The position numbers were made by a program, and so were the translations under genes. From assembly GCA_036803025.1 (NCBI GenBank), contig DAIRVC010000006.1, forward strand, positions 1-42,313: DNA of 42,313 nt. Direction: 5' to 3'. The DNA comes from DAIRVC01 sp036803025. GTDB taxonomy: Bacteria; Chloroflexota; Anaerolineae; Anaerolineales; E44-bin32. Under the pieces are notes generated by a model. It was not told the origin of the DNA. It was given only the letters and a program-made list of their open reading frames with translations, and searched no databases. This document shows, piece by piece, positions 1 through 7,589 of this stretch (the first letter of the stretch is position 1; the number at the start of each line of letters is the position of its first letter).

Positions 1-19
1 CTCGGACTTCCGTCTGTGC

Positions 20-49
20 ATTCTAGCACGCGAGCACAGCCCGGGTCAA
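20..49 (-). promoter_or_regulatory. Sigma-70-type promoter reading left out of the window
   Basis: On the minus strand a -35 TTGACC (44-49) is separated by 18 bp from a -10 TAGAAT (20-25). It lies beyond the stop of the M50 protease gene and points out of the window, so it should serve an unseen gene to the left. No coding region is visible in 1-129. Confidence 0.5.
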
Positions 50-129
50 TCAGGCGCAGGACACGTCACCCGCAGCCCTCTCGTGCTCCAGAGGGAAGAG
101 GCAGGCAGGGGCCGGCTCTTGCAGCGGTC

Positions 130-1341
130 CTACAGAATCCGCAGCGGCACGGGTGTGAAGACCAGGACGAAGATCGCGAGCCCCAGGATGGCGAATGCGC
201 GCCGACGGGGATCGAGCGGCGTGATCTCATCCAACGGCTGTGCATGCGTGCGCCCCAGGAAGAAGATCAGCCCAGCCCACAACCACCAGCCCGACCAGAC
301 GACACCCAAACCGGCCAGAGCAACCACGATGAAGGGTACGATGCGCGCTGCCCGCCGGCCGAGCAAGACGTAAAGGAGGTGGCCGCCGTCCAACTGGCCG
401 GCAGGGATCAAGTTGAGCGCGGTGACCAGCAGCCCCGCCCATCCCGCCCAGGCCAGCGGATGGAGGATCACGTCACGGGCGCCGAAAGGCAGCGGAAGTC
501 CCAGCAGCAAGTAGCGTGCCCAGTACACCACGGGAGCGACGCCGCCGTACGAATCCGGCGCCGGCAGAAGCTCACCGGTGACGGCATACTTGGCCGCCAG
601 GTACAGGAGCGAGTTGCCCTCCAGCCCGGCGCCGACCGCGGCCGCCGAGGACGCCGGCAGCCGCTCTATCGAGGAGAGCGCCAGCCCGATGAGCAGGACC
701 GGAAGGGCCACGACCAAGCCGGCTAGCGGGCCGGCCAGCCCGATATCCAGGAGCACTCGCCGATTGCGCGGCGGCTCCTTGAGCTGTTCGAACGCCCCCA
801 TGGTGCCGAAGGTGCTTCCCGGGAACGGCAAGAAGTACGGCAGGCTTACGGCGGTCTTGTGGTAGCGGGCGGCGAAGTAGTGGCCGAATTCGTGGGCGAG
901 CAGGATCGCCATCAGGCCCAGTGCGAACGGCGCCCCGGCCGGGATGGAGCGCAGCACCCCGTAAAGAATCTCGGGCAGTGTTCCGTCCACCGGGCCCTGA
1001 TAGGCGTACAAGGCGCCGGCGAGCACGACACTCATGAGGGTCAGAATGAAAAGCACGATATTCGGCAACGGCTTGGATGGGCGCGGCGTGATGCGCCCCG
1101 GCGCCGCGGCAATGACATGCCGATTCGCCTCTACCCGGAACAGGAGGGTTGTATCTTCACGGGCGAAGGCCGGCTCGAGGCGGGAGTAGGCTTCCAGCGA
1201 ATCGATGACCAGCCGGCCTCGAAAGCGAACGAGAAAGCCGTCCTTGGCTGTCCCGGCCGTCACATCCTCGACGGCCATGACCTGCCGCACCGCGCCCAGC
1301 AGACGAGTCTGCAGATCACCTTCACCGAATACCGTCGCCAT
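130..1341 (-). CDS. M50 (site-2 protease family) membrane metalloprotease
   Basis: A 403-residue polytopic membrane protein of the site-2 protease/M50 family, which cleaves substrates inside or near the membrane. The zinc motif HEFGH is at residues 150-154 and the second metal motif, in NLIPAGQLDGGH, ends at residue 321. Both sit in hydrophobic segments, and further transmembrane stretches lie near 93-113, 197-222 and at the C-terminus. About 90 soluble residues precede the first helix. The frame stays open upstream through the selC tRNA, so I chose the ATG at 1341, just after the tRNA and preceded by GGGAGAA. The gene may be read from the selC promoter. Substrate is unknown, and no PDZ domain is evident. 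The family call is secure; the biological role is not. Confidence 0.9.
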   Translation of the reverse strand: MATVFGEGDLQTRLLGAVRQVMAVEDVTAGTAKDGFLVRFRGRLVIDSLEAYSRLEPAFAREDTTLLFRVEANRHVIAAAPGRITPRPSKPLPNIVLFILTLMSVVLAGALYAYQGPVDGTLPEILYGVLRSIPAGAPFALGLMAILLAHEFGHYFAARYHKTAVSLPYFLPFPGSTFGTMGAFEQLKEPPRNRRVLLDIGLAGPLAGLVVALPVLLIGLALSSIERLPASSAAAVGAGLEGNSLLYLAAKYAVTGELLPAPDSYGGVAPVVYWARYLLLGLPLPFGARDVILHPLAWAGWAGLLVTALNLIPAGQLDGGHLLYVLLGRRAARIVPFIVVALAGLGVVWSGWWLWAGLIFFLGRTHAQPLDEITPLDPRRRAFAILGLAIFVLVFTPVPLRIL

Positions 1342-1367
1342 CGCGTTCTCCCAGGACCCAAAGCAGG

Positions 1368-1461
1368 CGGGGGTGGATGGGAGTCGAACCCACCGCGGCC
1401 CGTTGAACGGCCCGCCGCCGGTTTTGAAGACCGGGGAGCCCACCGGGACCCAACCACCCCC
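1368..1461 (-). tRNA. selC: tRNA-Sec (anticodon UCA)
   Basis: A 94-nt tRNA with the hallmarks of bacterial tRNA-Sec. It has an 8-bp acceptor stem (GGGGGTGG with CCACCCCC), a 5-bp T stem around TTCGACT, a 6-bp D stem with a 4-nt loop, and an anticodon stem CCGGT/ACCGG with loop CTTCAAA, giving anticodon TCA. The long variable arm pairs GCGG and CCGT with ACGG and CCGC across one G-G mismatch. The discriminator is G and CCA is not encoded (CCT follows). It decodes UGA as selenocysteine with SelA/SelB, neither of which is in this window. No selenoprotein with an in-frame UGA was recognised nearby. Confidence 0.93.
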
Positions 1462-1471
1462 GAGGCGGCAA

Positions 1472-1500
1472 AGGATACCGTACTCACCAGCACGTGACAA
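1472..1500 (-). promoter_or_regulatory. Promoter of selC
   Basis: On the minus strand -35 TTGTCA (1495-1500), a 17-bp spacer, then -10 TATCCT (1472-1477). The predicted start of transcription falls a few bases before the tRNA 5' end at 1461. The transcript could continue into the M50 protease gene, as no terminator is visible between them. Confidence 0.6.
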
Positions 1501-1554
1501 GAGTCCGCCGCTGCGAGCCGGACGCGCGGAGTCTGGCGGGAGAGTGAGGGTTCC

Positions 1555-1563
1555 TGCTAGAAT
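1555..1563 (+). promoter_or_regulatory. Extended -10 promoter element before the SDR gene
   Basis: TGCTAGAAT gives an extended -10 (TGn plus TAGAAT at 1558-1563). No good -35 is present. It lies 19 nt before the SDR start codon, with a GGTGAGGGAG ribosome-binding region between, and probably drives the whole four-gene set ending at 5559. Confidence 0.45.
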
Positions 1564-1582
1564 CTACGCCGGTGAGGGAGCA

Positions 1583-2305
1583 ATGCGTCTGGAGAACAAA
1601 GTTGCGCTTGTGACCGGCGCCGGGCGCGGGATCGGCCGGGCGATCGCGCTCGGGTTCGTCCGTGAAGGTGCGGCTGTCATTCTCGCCGCGCGGACGGAAG
1701 CGCAGGTCCGGCAGGTCGCTCAGGAGGCCGAACGTGCGGGACGGCGCGCGCTGGCTATGGCCTGCGATGTCTCCGATGAAGAGCAGGTGAAGGCCATGGT
1801 CTCGGCCGGGCTGCGTGAGTTCGGCAGGGTCGACGTACTGGTCAACAACGCCGGCGTGGGCAACATTCGCCCGGTATGGGGGATCCCGCTGAGCGCCTTC
1901 GAACGCGTGCTGGCCGTGAACCTGGTCGGGACATTCCTGTGCACAAAGCACTTGTGGCGACCGATGATTCAGGCCGGAGGCGGGTCGATCGTCAACATCT
2001 CCTCGCTGGGCGGGGTGCGCGGCTATCCGCTGCTGAGCGCTTACTGCGCCAGCAAGTGGGGGCAGATCGGCTTCACGCTCGCCTGTGCTGAGGAGGGCAA
2101 GCCGCACGCCATCCGCGTCAATGCTCTGGCGCCCGGCAAAGCCGATACAGCCTTTCGCGCCCAGATCCATGAGGACAAGGAACACATGCTCAAGCCGGAG
2201 GACCACGTCGGGGCGTGCATCTTCCTGGCCTCCGACGAGTCGCGCTTCGTCACCGGGCACGTCATCCCACTGGATTGGTTCGGGCCGCAGGCCCCGGCCC
2301 AGTGA
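1583..2305 (+). CDS. Short-chain dehydrogenase/reductase (SDR)
   Basis: A 240-residue classical SDR. It shows the NAD(P)-binding TGAGRGIG motif (11-18), NNAG (88-91), the catalytic serine S140 in NISS and the YxxxK pair Y154/K158. The family oxidises or reduces alcohols and ketones with NAD(P)H; the substrate cannot be read from sequence. The ATG at 1583 is chosen because GGTGAGGGAG lies just upstream and the fold begins at once (MRLENKVALVTG); the frame is open further upstream but without coding character. The stop overlaps the GTG start of the methyltransferase, so the two are translationally coupled. The C-terminus carries a short extra tail rather than the common MGG motif. Confidence 0.9.
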   Translation: MRLENKVALVTGAGRGIGRAIALGFVREGAAVILAARTEAQVRQVAQEAERAGRRALAMACDVSDEEQVKAMVSAGLREFGRVDVLVNNAGVGNIRPVWGIPLSAFERVLAVNLVGTFLCTKHLWRPMIQAGGGSIVNISSLGGVRGYPLLSAYCASKWGQIGFTLACAEEGKPHAIRVNALAPGKADTAFRAQIHEDKEHMLKPEDHVGACIFLASDESRFVTGHVIPLDWFGPQAPAQ

Positions 2306-3117
2306 GCGCCGGCGCTTTCCACCGCTCGCCGGAGGAGTACGCTCGTTCGCGGGCCTTCGCGCCCGAGGCCGAGGCGCAGATCCGCCAGTCACTGGCTCAA
2401 TTGCTCCCGGCAGGAGTCCGCGTGGCGGACCTGGGGGCCGGTACGGGCCGGGTGACGCACTTGCTCCTGCGGCAGGGCTACCCGGTCGTGGCCTATGACC
2501 TGTCCCGCCGTATGCTGACCTACCTGGTGGAACGCCGGCCGCCCTCCTCTGCGCCGCTGACGAGCATCGAGGGCGATCTGCTGCATCTCCCTTTCGCGCG
2601 GCGCGCATTCCCGGCCGCCGTGTGCGTTCACGTCCTGCATCTGCTTCCCGATTGGCGGCTGGGGCTGTCCGAGGCGCTGCGCGTCGTCGAGGCCGGGGGC
2701 ATCCTGCTCCTCGGTTGGACAGACCATGTAGCGTCGGATCCCAGGCAGCGTATTTCGTTGAAATGGAAGGAGCTGCTCAGCCAACGCGGCCTGCCCCGGA
2801 CGAATCCGCTTTCGATCGCAGATGAGGTTGTCCCCTGGCTGCAGCAGCGAGGCTTGCCGTGCCGTGCGGTCACGGCGGCTCGATGGACACGCGAACGATC
2901 CCCGCAAGACCACCTGAAGCAGATCGAGGAAAGGCTCTATCCATTCTTCCTCGACATCCCCGAGCCCGCCTTCGACGAAGTGTTCGCTGAGCTGAAGTCG
3001 TGGGCGGAGCGGAACTTGGCCCCGCTCGACCGCACGGCCCACACGCAGGCATCGTTCGTGTGGCAGGTCGTGTCCGTGGGACAGGGCGGAGGAGGCCAGG
3101 GTGAGAGGGCCGGTTGA
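2302..3117 (+). CDS. SAM-dependent methyltransferase (class I)
   Basis: A 271-residue class I methyltransferase. Motif I is VADLGAGTGR (41-50), followed by the acidic end of beta-2 (VVAYDLS) and a post-I region with EGDLLHLPFA, the pattern of ubiE/Methyltransf_11-type small-molecule enzymes. The start is a GTG overlapping the TGA of the SDR gene (GTGA), which fits translational coupling; the frame is open further upstream only as a shadow of the SDR gene. The substrate is unknown. The C-terminal 100 residues are Arg/Trp-rich and not diagnostic. The next gene begins 4 nt after its stop, so the two are almost certainly co-transcribed. Confidence 0.82.
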   Translation: MSAGAFHRSPEEYARSRAFAPEAEAQIRQSLAQLLPAGVRVADLGAGTGRVTHLLLRQGYPVVAYDLSRRMLTYLVERRPPSSAPLTSIEGDLLHLPFARRAFPAAVCVHVLHLLPDWRLGLSEALRVVEAGGILLLGWTDHVASDPRQRISLKWKELLSQRGLPRTNPLSIADEVVPWLQQRGLPCRAVTAARWTRERSPQDHLKQIEERLYPFFLDIPEPAFDEVFAELKSWAERNLAPLDRTAHTQASFVWQVVSVGQGGGGQGERAG

Positions 3118-3121
3118 GACG

Positions 3122-4333
3122 ATGAAACGCCGCCTGCTTGGCCTGCTCGCCGCGCCGCTCGTGGCGGCAGCGTGTGCCGTCCAGCCCGGGGCGCTTCCGG
3201 CGAGCGCCCCGGCCCTGCCGCCTCCAACCGCCAGCCTGGCCCTGGCTCCTCAGCCGGCGAGCTCCGCGACCCCCCTTCCCGCGGCGGGCTTCGTGATGGC
3301 GGCGGGGGATTGGGGCCGCGGGCCGGAAGACGCGCCCGTGACCCTGGTCGTCTACGTCGACTTCCAGGCCGCGCAGTCCGCTGTTCTGGCGCCGGTCCTC
3401 TCGCAGCTCGTGCAGGATCACCCGCAGGACCTGCGGGTCATCTACCGCCCCTATCCGCTCCTGGCCACGCACGACAAGGCCTCCCTGGCCGGTCAGGCGG
3501 CCGAGGCCGCCGGGGGGCAAGGCGCATTCTGGGAGATGCACGATCTGCTGTTCGATCGTTGGGGTGAATGGATTGACCTGCCGGAGGACTTCTTCGTGGC
3601 GTGGCTTGCCGGGGCGGCGGCCGACCTCGGCCTGGATGTCGCCAGATTCCGCAGCGACCTCTCCTCGGGACGCTATGCAGCGCTCATGGAGCAGGCATTC
3701 GATCAGGGCCTGCGCGACGGCATCCCCGGCACTCCCGTGGTGTACCTCAACGGCGCGCTCTTCCAGATGGGCCCGACCCATGAGAACCTCGAGGCTGCCC
3801 TTCGCCTGGAGGTGCTCGCCCTCCACCAGTACGACGGGTTTCCCGCCCTGGAGCTCGATCCAAGCCTGAGCTACCGTGCACACCTGTCCCTCTCCAGCGG
3901 CGAGGTCGTGCTCGAGCTGTATGCCGATCGAGCGCCGCTGGCGGTGACCAGCTTCGTCTTCCTGGCCCGCCAGGGGTGGTACGATGGCGTACCCTTCCAC
4001 AGGGTGGTACCCGGAGTCCTGGTCGAGAGCGGCGATCCGAGCGGGACCGGACTGGGCGGGCCGGGCTACGTCTTCGATATCGAGACGCGCCCCGGGCTGA
4101 ACTTCTCGCAGGCGGGTGTGGTCGGGATGAGCAGCAGCGGTCCGGGCGTCTGCGGCAGCCAGTTCTTCATCACCCTGGCGGCGCTTCCGGAGTTGGATGG
4201 ATCCCGGACGGTCTTCGGTCGGGTGATCGAAGGTCTCGAGCTCCTACAAGGGCTCGAAGCCCGCGAGCCTCTGACCGACCTGCTCACCCCGCCGCAGACG
4301 ACCATCGCGCAAGTGACGATCGAGGAGCGATGA
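3122..4333 (+). CDS. Secreted DsbA-like domain fused to a cyclophilin-type peptidyl-prolyl isomerase
   Basis: A 403-residue exported protein. It starts MKRRLLGLLAAPLVAAAC, a signal peptide with a weak lipobox ending at C18, then a Pro/Ala-rich linker to about residue 60. Residues about 70-230 resemble the DsbA/thioredoxin-like fold (VTLVVYVDFQ at the start, GIPGTPVVYLNG carrying the cis-Pro loop). The usual CxxC after VDFQ is replaced by AAQS (83-86), so a thiol redox role is unlikely. Residues about 235-403 are a cyclophilin domain: PFHRVVPG, SGDPSGTG and GSQFFITL match the family core. The likely role is folding or holding of extracytoplasmic proteins. It lies 4 nt after the methyltransferase and overlaps PrsW by ATGA. 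A GTG at 3101 is an alternative start, but the ATG gives the better signal peptide. Confidence 0.85.
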   Translation: MKRRLLGLLAAPLVAAACAVQPGALPASAPALPPPTASLALAPQPASSATPLPAAGFVMAAGDWGRGPEDAPVTLVVYVDFQAAQSAVLAPVLSQLVQDHPQDLRVIYRPYPLLATHDKASLAGQAAEAAGGQGAFWEMHDLLFDRWGEWIDLPEDFFVAWLAGAAADLGLDVARFRSDLSSGRYAALMEQAFDQGLRDGIPGTPVVYLNGALFQMGPTHENLEAALRLEVLALHQYDGFPALELDPSLSYRAHLSLSSGEVVLELYADRAPLAVTSFVFLARQGWYDGVPFHRVVPGVLVESGDPSGTGLGGPGYVFDIETRPGLNFSQAGVVGMSSSGPGVCGSQFFITLAALPELDGSRTVFGRVIEGLELLQGLEAREPLTDLLTPPQTTIAQVTIEER

Positions 4334-5559
4334 GCAGACCAACACCGACGGAACAGCGCAATGACGCGCTCCTACTCATCGGGTCGCTGGCCGGCATATC
4401 TGCGGGTCTGGCGGCTGCGTTCGGGGGAGTGGCGCTGGCGCTGGTGGCCAGCGTGCAGGGGGAGAATGAGCAGGCGTTGGCCGGCATGTGGTGGGCGGCC
4501 TGCGTGCTCGTGGTGGGCCTGTGCGGCATTCCCCTGGCCTACTGGTCCGGACGGGGCCTATTCGGTTTCCCGAGGCCTGCTGCCGCTATGCCGTCTCTTG
4601 CTTGGGCCTGGACCGCTCTGCTCTTCCCGGCCGCCATCGGGTTGGGGTACCTGGCCTTCTCCGAGAAGGTCGCCCCTCAGCTGCTGGCCCCGCTGGCGCA
4701 GATCCTCGCCGCCGGGATCCCGGTCGTGGTCCTGGCTTTGGTCGTCCGCCGTCTCTCGCCAGCGATCACGCCCAGGCGGGCATGGGGGCAGTTCCTGATC
4801 GGCATGTGGGCCACGCCGGCCGCGGCGTTGGTGCTGGAAGCGATACTCCTGATCCCGCTTGGGCTGCTCGTCGTCATCGGGCTGCTGGCGTCCCCGCAGG
4901 GCGTCAGGCTCCTTCAGCTGCTGACGGAAAACCCTGGCCCGACGCTTGAACAGATCGCCCCGGCCGAGCTCTTGATTGGGCAGCCATGGCTCATCGCCGT
5001 CCTCTTGGGATTCGCTGGGCTTCTGGTGCCGCTGATCGAGGAAGCCTTGAAGACAGCCGCGGTGTGGCCCTTCCTGCGTCGGCCGATCTCCCGCGCGGAG
5101 GCTTTCTTGGGCGGGGTCCTCTGCGGTGCAGGCTATGCGCTCTTCGAGGCGCTGTTCCTCCCGCAGCCGGGAGCGGAGTGGACGGTCACCATGGTCAGTC
5201 GGATCGGGACGACCATAGTGCATGCCTTTGGCGCCGGCATCACCTCGCTGGGCCTGGTTCGCGCCGCGGCCGAGCGCCGTCCCATACTGCTGCTGCCACC
5301 CTACCTGTGTGCGGTACTCCTCCACGGTCTGTGGAACACCACGGTCATTGTCGTGGGCATCGGGCTGGTGACCCTGCCCGAGATCGCCGACGAGGCGGTC
5401 CGCCACCAGATCGAACTCTGGGCAGACACGGTGGGCCCGCTGGTTCTGCTCGCCTTGAGCCTGGCCGCGCTGGTGAGCATCATCGTGACGGCGCGCAGGC
5501 AGCGCCACGAGGGCGCTGAAGCACAGCCATCGGCCGAGGGACGCCCCTTCGCGGACTGA
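4330..5559 (+). CDS. PrsW-type intramembrane protease family protein
   Basis: A 409-residue, very hydrophobic protein with about nine or ten membrane segments. It carries the four signature sites of the PrsW/M82 family: EEALK (the glutamate pair at 237-238), GYALFE (E273), H298 in VHAFG and H332 in LLHGLWN, each in or beside a predicted helix. In Bacillus, PrsW performs site-1 cleavage of an anti-sigma factor; many homologues are uncharacterised. The ATG overlaps the stop of the DsbA-cyclophilin gene (ATGA). The pair of ECF sigma and anti-sigma genes at 35757-36621 is a conceivable client, but the distance makes that speculation. The C-terminal tail after the last helix is charged and cytoplasm-like. 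Confidence 0.82.
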   Translation: MSRPTPTEQRNDALLLIGSLAGISAGLAAAFGGVALALVASVQGENEQALAGMWWAACVLVVGLCGIPLAYWSGRGLFGFPRPAAAMPSLAWAWTALLFPAAIGLGYLAFSEKVAPQLLAPLAQILAAGIPVVVLALVVRRLSPAITPRRAWGQFLIGMWATPAAALVLEAILLIPLGLLVVIGLLASPQGVRLLQLLTENPGPTLEQIAPAELLIGQPWLIAVLLGFAGLLVPLIEEALKTAAVWPFLRRPISRAEAFLGGVLCGAGYALFEALFLPQPGAEWTVTMVSRIGTTIVHAFGAGITSLGLVRAAAERRPILLLPPYLCAVLLHGLWNTTVIVVGIGLVTLPEIADEAVRHQIELWADTVGPLVLLALSLAALVSIIVTARRQRHEGAEAQPSAEGRPFAD

Positions 5560-5609
5560 GCAATCCAAAAGATCGGTCTACAAGGAGTGGGCCGGCGCGC
5601 CGGGCCCGG

Positions 5610-6299
5610 CTAATCAACCGCGCGATCGCCAGAGACGGCGGTCTCGACAGGCAGAGCCTCTCGCCGCTTGCGCAGCCGCGAGGCGACGAACTCGTATCCG
5701 ACCGGAATGACGGATATCAGGATGATGGCGATCACCACCAGACTGAAATGGTCCCTGACGAACGGGATGTTGCCGAAGAAGTAGCCCAGGAAGAGGAAGC
5801 CGGCGGTCCAGACAAAGCCGCCGATGACGTTGTAGGCAATGAACCGCCCATAGGTCATCTCCCCGACGCCGGCTACGAAGGGTGCGAAGGTGCGAATGAT
5901 CGGGATGAAGCGAGCCAGGAAGATCGTCACGCCGCCGTGCCGCTCGTAGAAGCGGTGGGTCCTCTCCAGGTATTCTCGCTTGAACCAGCGCGAATTCATC
6001 GTGAACACCCGTGGACCGATGGCGTGGCCGATCCAGTAGTTGGCCGTATCCCCCAGGACCGCCGCCGCAAACAGCAGAATGAACACGAGCCAGATGTCCA
6101 GAGCCCCCAGCGCGGCGAAAGTCCCGGCGGCGAACAGCAGTGAATCCCCCGGCAGGAAGGGGGTCACCACGAAGCCTGTCTCCATGAAGATGACGAACCC
6201 CAGGATCAGGTAGGTCCAGGTGCCGTAGCGAGTGATGATCTGGCTGAGATACTCATCCAGGTGCAAGAACAAATCGATCACCGTCGCAATGACTTCCAT
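5610..6299 (-). CDS. DedA family membrane protein
   Basis: A 229-residue DedA/SNARE-associated (VTT domain) protein. Features are the N-terminal amphipathic start, FMETGFVVTPFLPGDSLLF (conserved E and PGD), a long hydrophobic segment ending in GDTANYWIG, the re-entrant FLARFIPIIRTFAPFVAG region with its conserved R-P-R pattern, and two C-terminal helices. DedA proteins support membrane homeostasis, with undecaprenyl-phosphate or phospholipid flipping shown for some members. The gene stands alone, convergent with prsW. Its start is followed by a normal hydrophobic N-terminus and a roughly 95-nt leader runs back to a TATAAT box at 6394-6399. Confidence 0.92.
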   Translation of the reverse strand: MEVIATVIDLFLHLDEYLSQIITRYGTWTYLILGFVIFMETGFVVTPFLPGDSLLFAAGTFAALGALDIWLVFILLFAAAVLGDTANYWIGHAIGPRVFTMNSRWFKREYLERTHRFYERHGGVTIFLARFIPIIRTFAPFVAGVGEMTYGRFIAYNVIGGFVWTAGFLFLGYFFGNIPFVRDHFSLVVIAIILISVIPVGYEFVASRLRKRREALPVETAVSGDRAVD

Positions 6300-6393
6300 G
6301 GGCGGCAGAACTCCTGAGATTCGTGCAGCGCCGGGGTTCGGCTGGGCGCCTGACGCCGGTTGCGTCGGCCCGGCCCAAGGCGGCCGGCGGGGG

Positions 6394-6399
6394 ATTATA
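6394..6399 (-). promoter_or_regulatory. -10 box for the dedA transcript
   Basis: TATAAT on the minus strand preceded by TGC (extended -10). No clear -35 was found. It is the only promoter-like element in the 6300-6510 intergenic region on this strand and faces dedA. Confidence 0.45.
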
Positions 6400-6428
6400 G
6401 CACGCTCGCTCCCGGCACCGGGGTGCCC

Positions 6429-6457
6429 TTGCCCGGCGGACCTCGCTATGCTACATT
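6429..6457 (+). promoter_or_regulatory. Promoter for the roadblock/V4R gene pair
   Basis: TTGCCC (6429-6434), a 17-bp spacer, then TACATT (6452-6457) preceded by TGC. It lies 53 nt upstream of the roadblock start and is arranged back to back with the dedA promoter. Confidence 0.45.
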
Positions 6458-6510
6458 AGCCTCGCCTTCCAGCCCGAGCCTGCGCGACGACTGCGCCCCA
6501 GGAGTCCAAC

Positions 6511-6882
6511 TTGACAAAATCGCGCACCGAACTGATGGTGGACCGCTTGCGCGATCTGCAGGCCTCTTCGCCTGACGTGGAGGCCTCGGCCGTCGTCAGC
6601 GTCGACGGCCTGACGATGGCCTCCGCACTGCCGGCGAATGTCGAGGAGGACCGCGTCTCGGCCATGTCCGCAGCCATGCTTTCCTTGGGGGAGCGTATCG
6701 CCGGGGAGCTGGGTCGAGGCACGCTCGACCAGGTTTATATCAAGGGCGAGAACGGCTACGTCATCCTGATGTCCGTGGGCAACGAAGCCGTACTGACGGT
6801 CCTGGCCCGCCAGCAGGCCAAACTCGGCCTGCTTTTCCTGGACATGCGGCGTGCGGCGGAAGACCTGGAGAAGCTGCTGTAG
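6511..6882 (+). CDS. Roadblock/LC7 domain protein
   Basis: A 123-residue single-domain roadblock/LC7 protein. The strand-helix pattern is typical: VEASAVVSVDGLTMASALP, then SAMSAAMLSLGERI, then a beta hairpin VYIKGENGYVILMSVGNEAVLTVLA, then a final helix. Bacterial members often act with small Ras-like GTPases (MglA type) or regulate polarity and motility; no MglA is seen here. The start is TTG at 6511, preceded by GGAG at 6501-6504; no ATG in frame would keep the first helix. It is followed 18 nt later by the V4R gene and probably shares its transcript. Confidence 0.85.
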   Translation: MTKSRTELMVDRLRDLQASSPDVEASAVVSVDGLTMASALPANVEEDRVSAMSAAMLSLGERIAGELGRGTLDQVYIKGENGYVILMSVGNEAVLTVLARQQAKLGLLFLDMRRAAEDLEKLL

Positions 6883-6900
6883 CCTGACAGCAGAGCGATT

Positions 6901-7530
6901 GTGGCTATTCCCAAGAGCGGCTACTTCATCCCCAACCGATACGCCCGGCTGTTCATGCTTTCCCTCGAAGACGTGATGGGCAAGAATGGCGTAAGCGCCA
7001 TCCTCAACCTGGTCGGACTGCCGGCCTGGATCGAGGGCTATCCGGCGGACGACCTTGAACGGCAGGTCGATTTCGCCGACTTCTCGGCCGTGAATGGCGC
7101 TCTGGAGGAGATGTACGGCCCGCGCGGCGGGCGAGGCCTCGAGCGGCGAGCTGCCTGGACGACGGTCGATCGGCTGCTGCGCCGCTATCGGCTGGCGGCG
7201 GCTGCCGGCGGCCTGCTCCTGCGCTTCCTTCCCGTCCGCACCCGCGTGCGCTTAGTTCTCCAGGGAATCGCCCGCGTCCTGACCCAGACCAGCGATGAGG
7301 AGTGCACGCTGCGGGAGGAAGGCAGCGCTTTGGCCCTGACCATCCACCGCTGCGCGGTCTGCTGGGGGCGACTCTCCGATCGCCCGGTGTGCAGCGCTAC
7401 GGTCGGCCTGCTCGAGCAGTTGCTGCGCTGGGCCTCGACCAAACCCGAGCATCACGTTCAGGAGACGCGCTGCATCGCGGTCGGCGACCGCGTGTGCGAG
7501 TTCCGGATCGAGAAGCTGCCGCCGGGCTGA
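6901..7530 (+). CDS. V4R domain protein
   Basis: A 209-residue protein with a C-terminal V4R (4-vinyl reductase) domain at about 110-205. The cysteines typical of the family are C151 and C154 (HRCAVC), C164, C191 and C199 (RCIAVGDRVCEF). V4R domains bind small hydrophobic ligands and possibly a metal, and occur in bacteriochlorophyll biosynthesis proteins and sensory proteins. The N-terminal 100 residues are helical and lack a recognised DNA-binding domain. The start is GTG at 6901 (MAIPKSGYFIPNRYARL). Pairing with a roadblock gene suggests a shared signalling role. The ligand is unknown. Confidence 0.78.
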   Translation: MAIPKSGYFIPNRYARLFMLSLEDVMGKNGVSAILNLVGLPAWIEGYPADDLERQVDFADFSAVNGALEEMYGPRGGRGLERRAAWTTVDRLLRRYRLAAAAGGLLLRFLPVRTRVRLVLQGIARVLTQTSDEECTLREEGSALALTIHRCAVCWGRLSDRPVCSATVGLLEQLLRWASTKPEHHVQETRCIAVGDRVCEFRIEKLPPG

Positions 7531-7589
7531 CCCGCCGGGAACGGCGGGGCCGGCGCCCCCCGCCCGCGTTCGTGCGCCCCAGGAAGAAG

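Noticed and set aside
16..726. A 236-codon plus-strand frame at the left edge
   Set aside because: It is antisense to the M50 protease, with skewed Arg/Gln/Pro composition and no ribosome-binding site.
1342..1500. Extension of the M50 protease to a start upstream at 1500
   Set aside because: It would translate the selC tRNA; the ATG at 1341 has a ribosome-binding site and follows the tRNA.
1484..2608. A 374-codon minus-strand frame opposite the SDR gene
   Set aside because: Low-complexity Arg/Pro/Gly composition and complete overlap with a well-supported SDR mark it as a shadow.
5585..5611. GC-rich near-palindrome between prsW and dedA as a terminator
   Set aside because: The arms are imperfect (one unpaired G) and there is no T tract on either strand.
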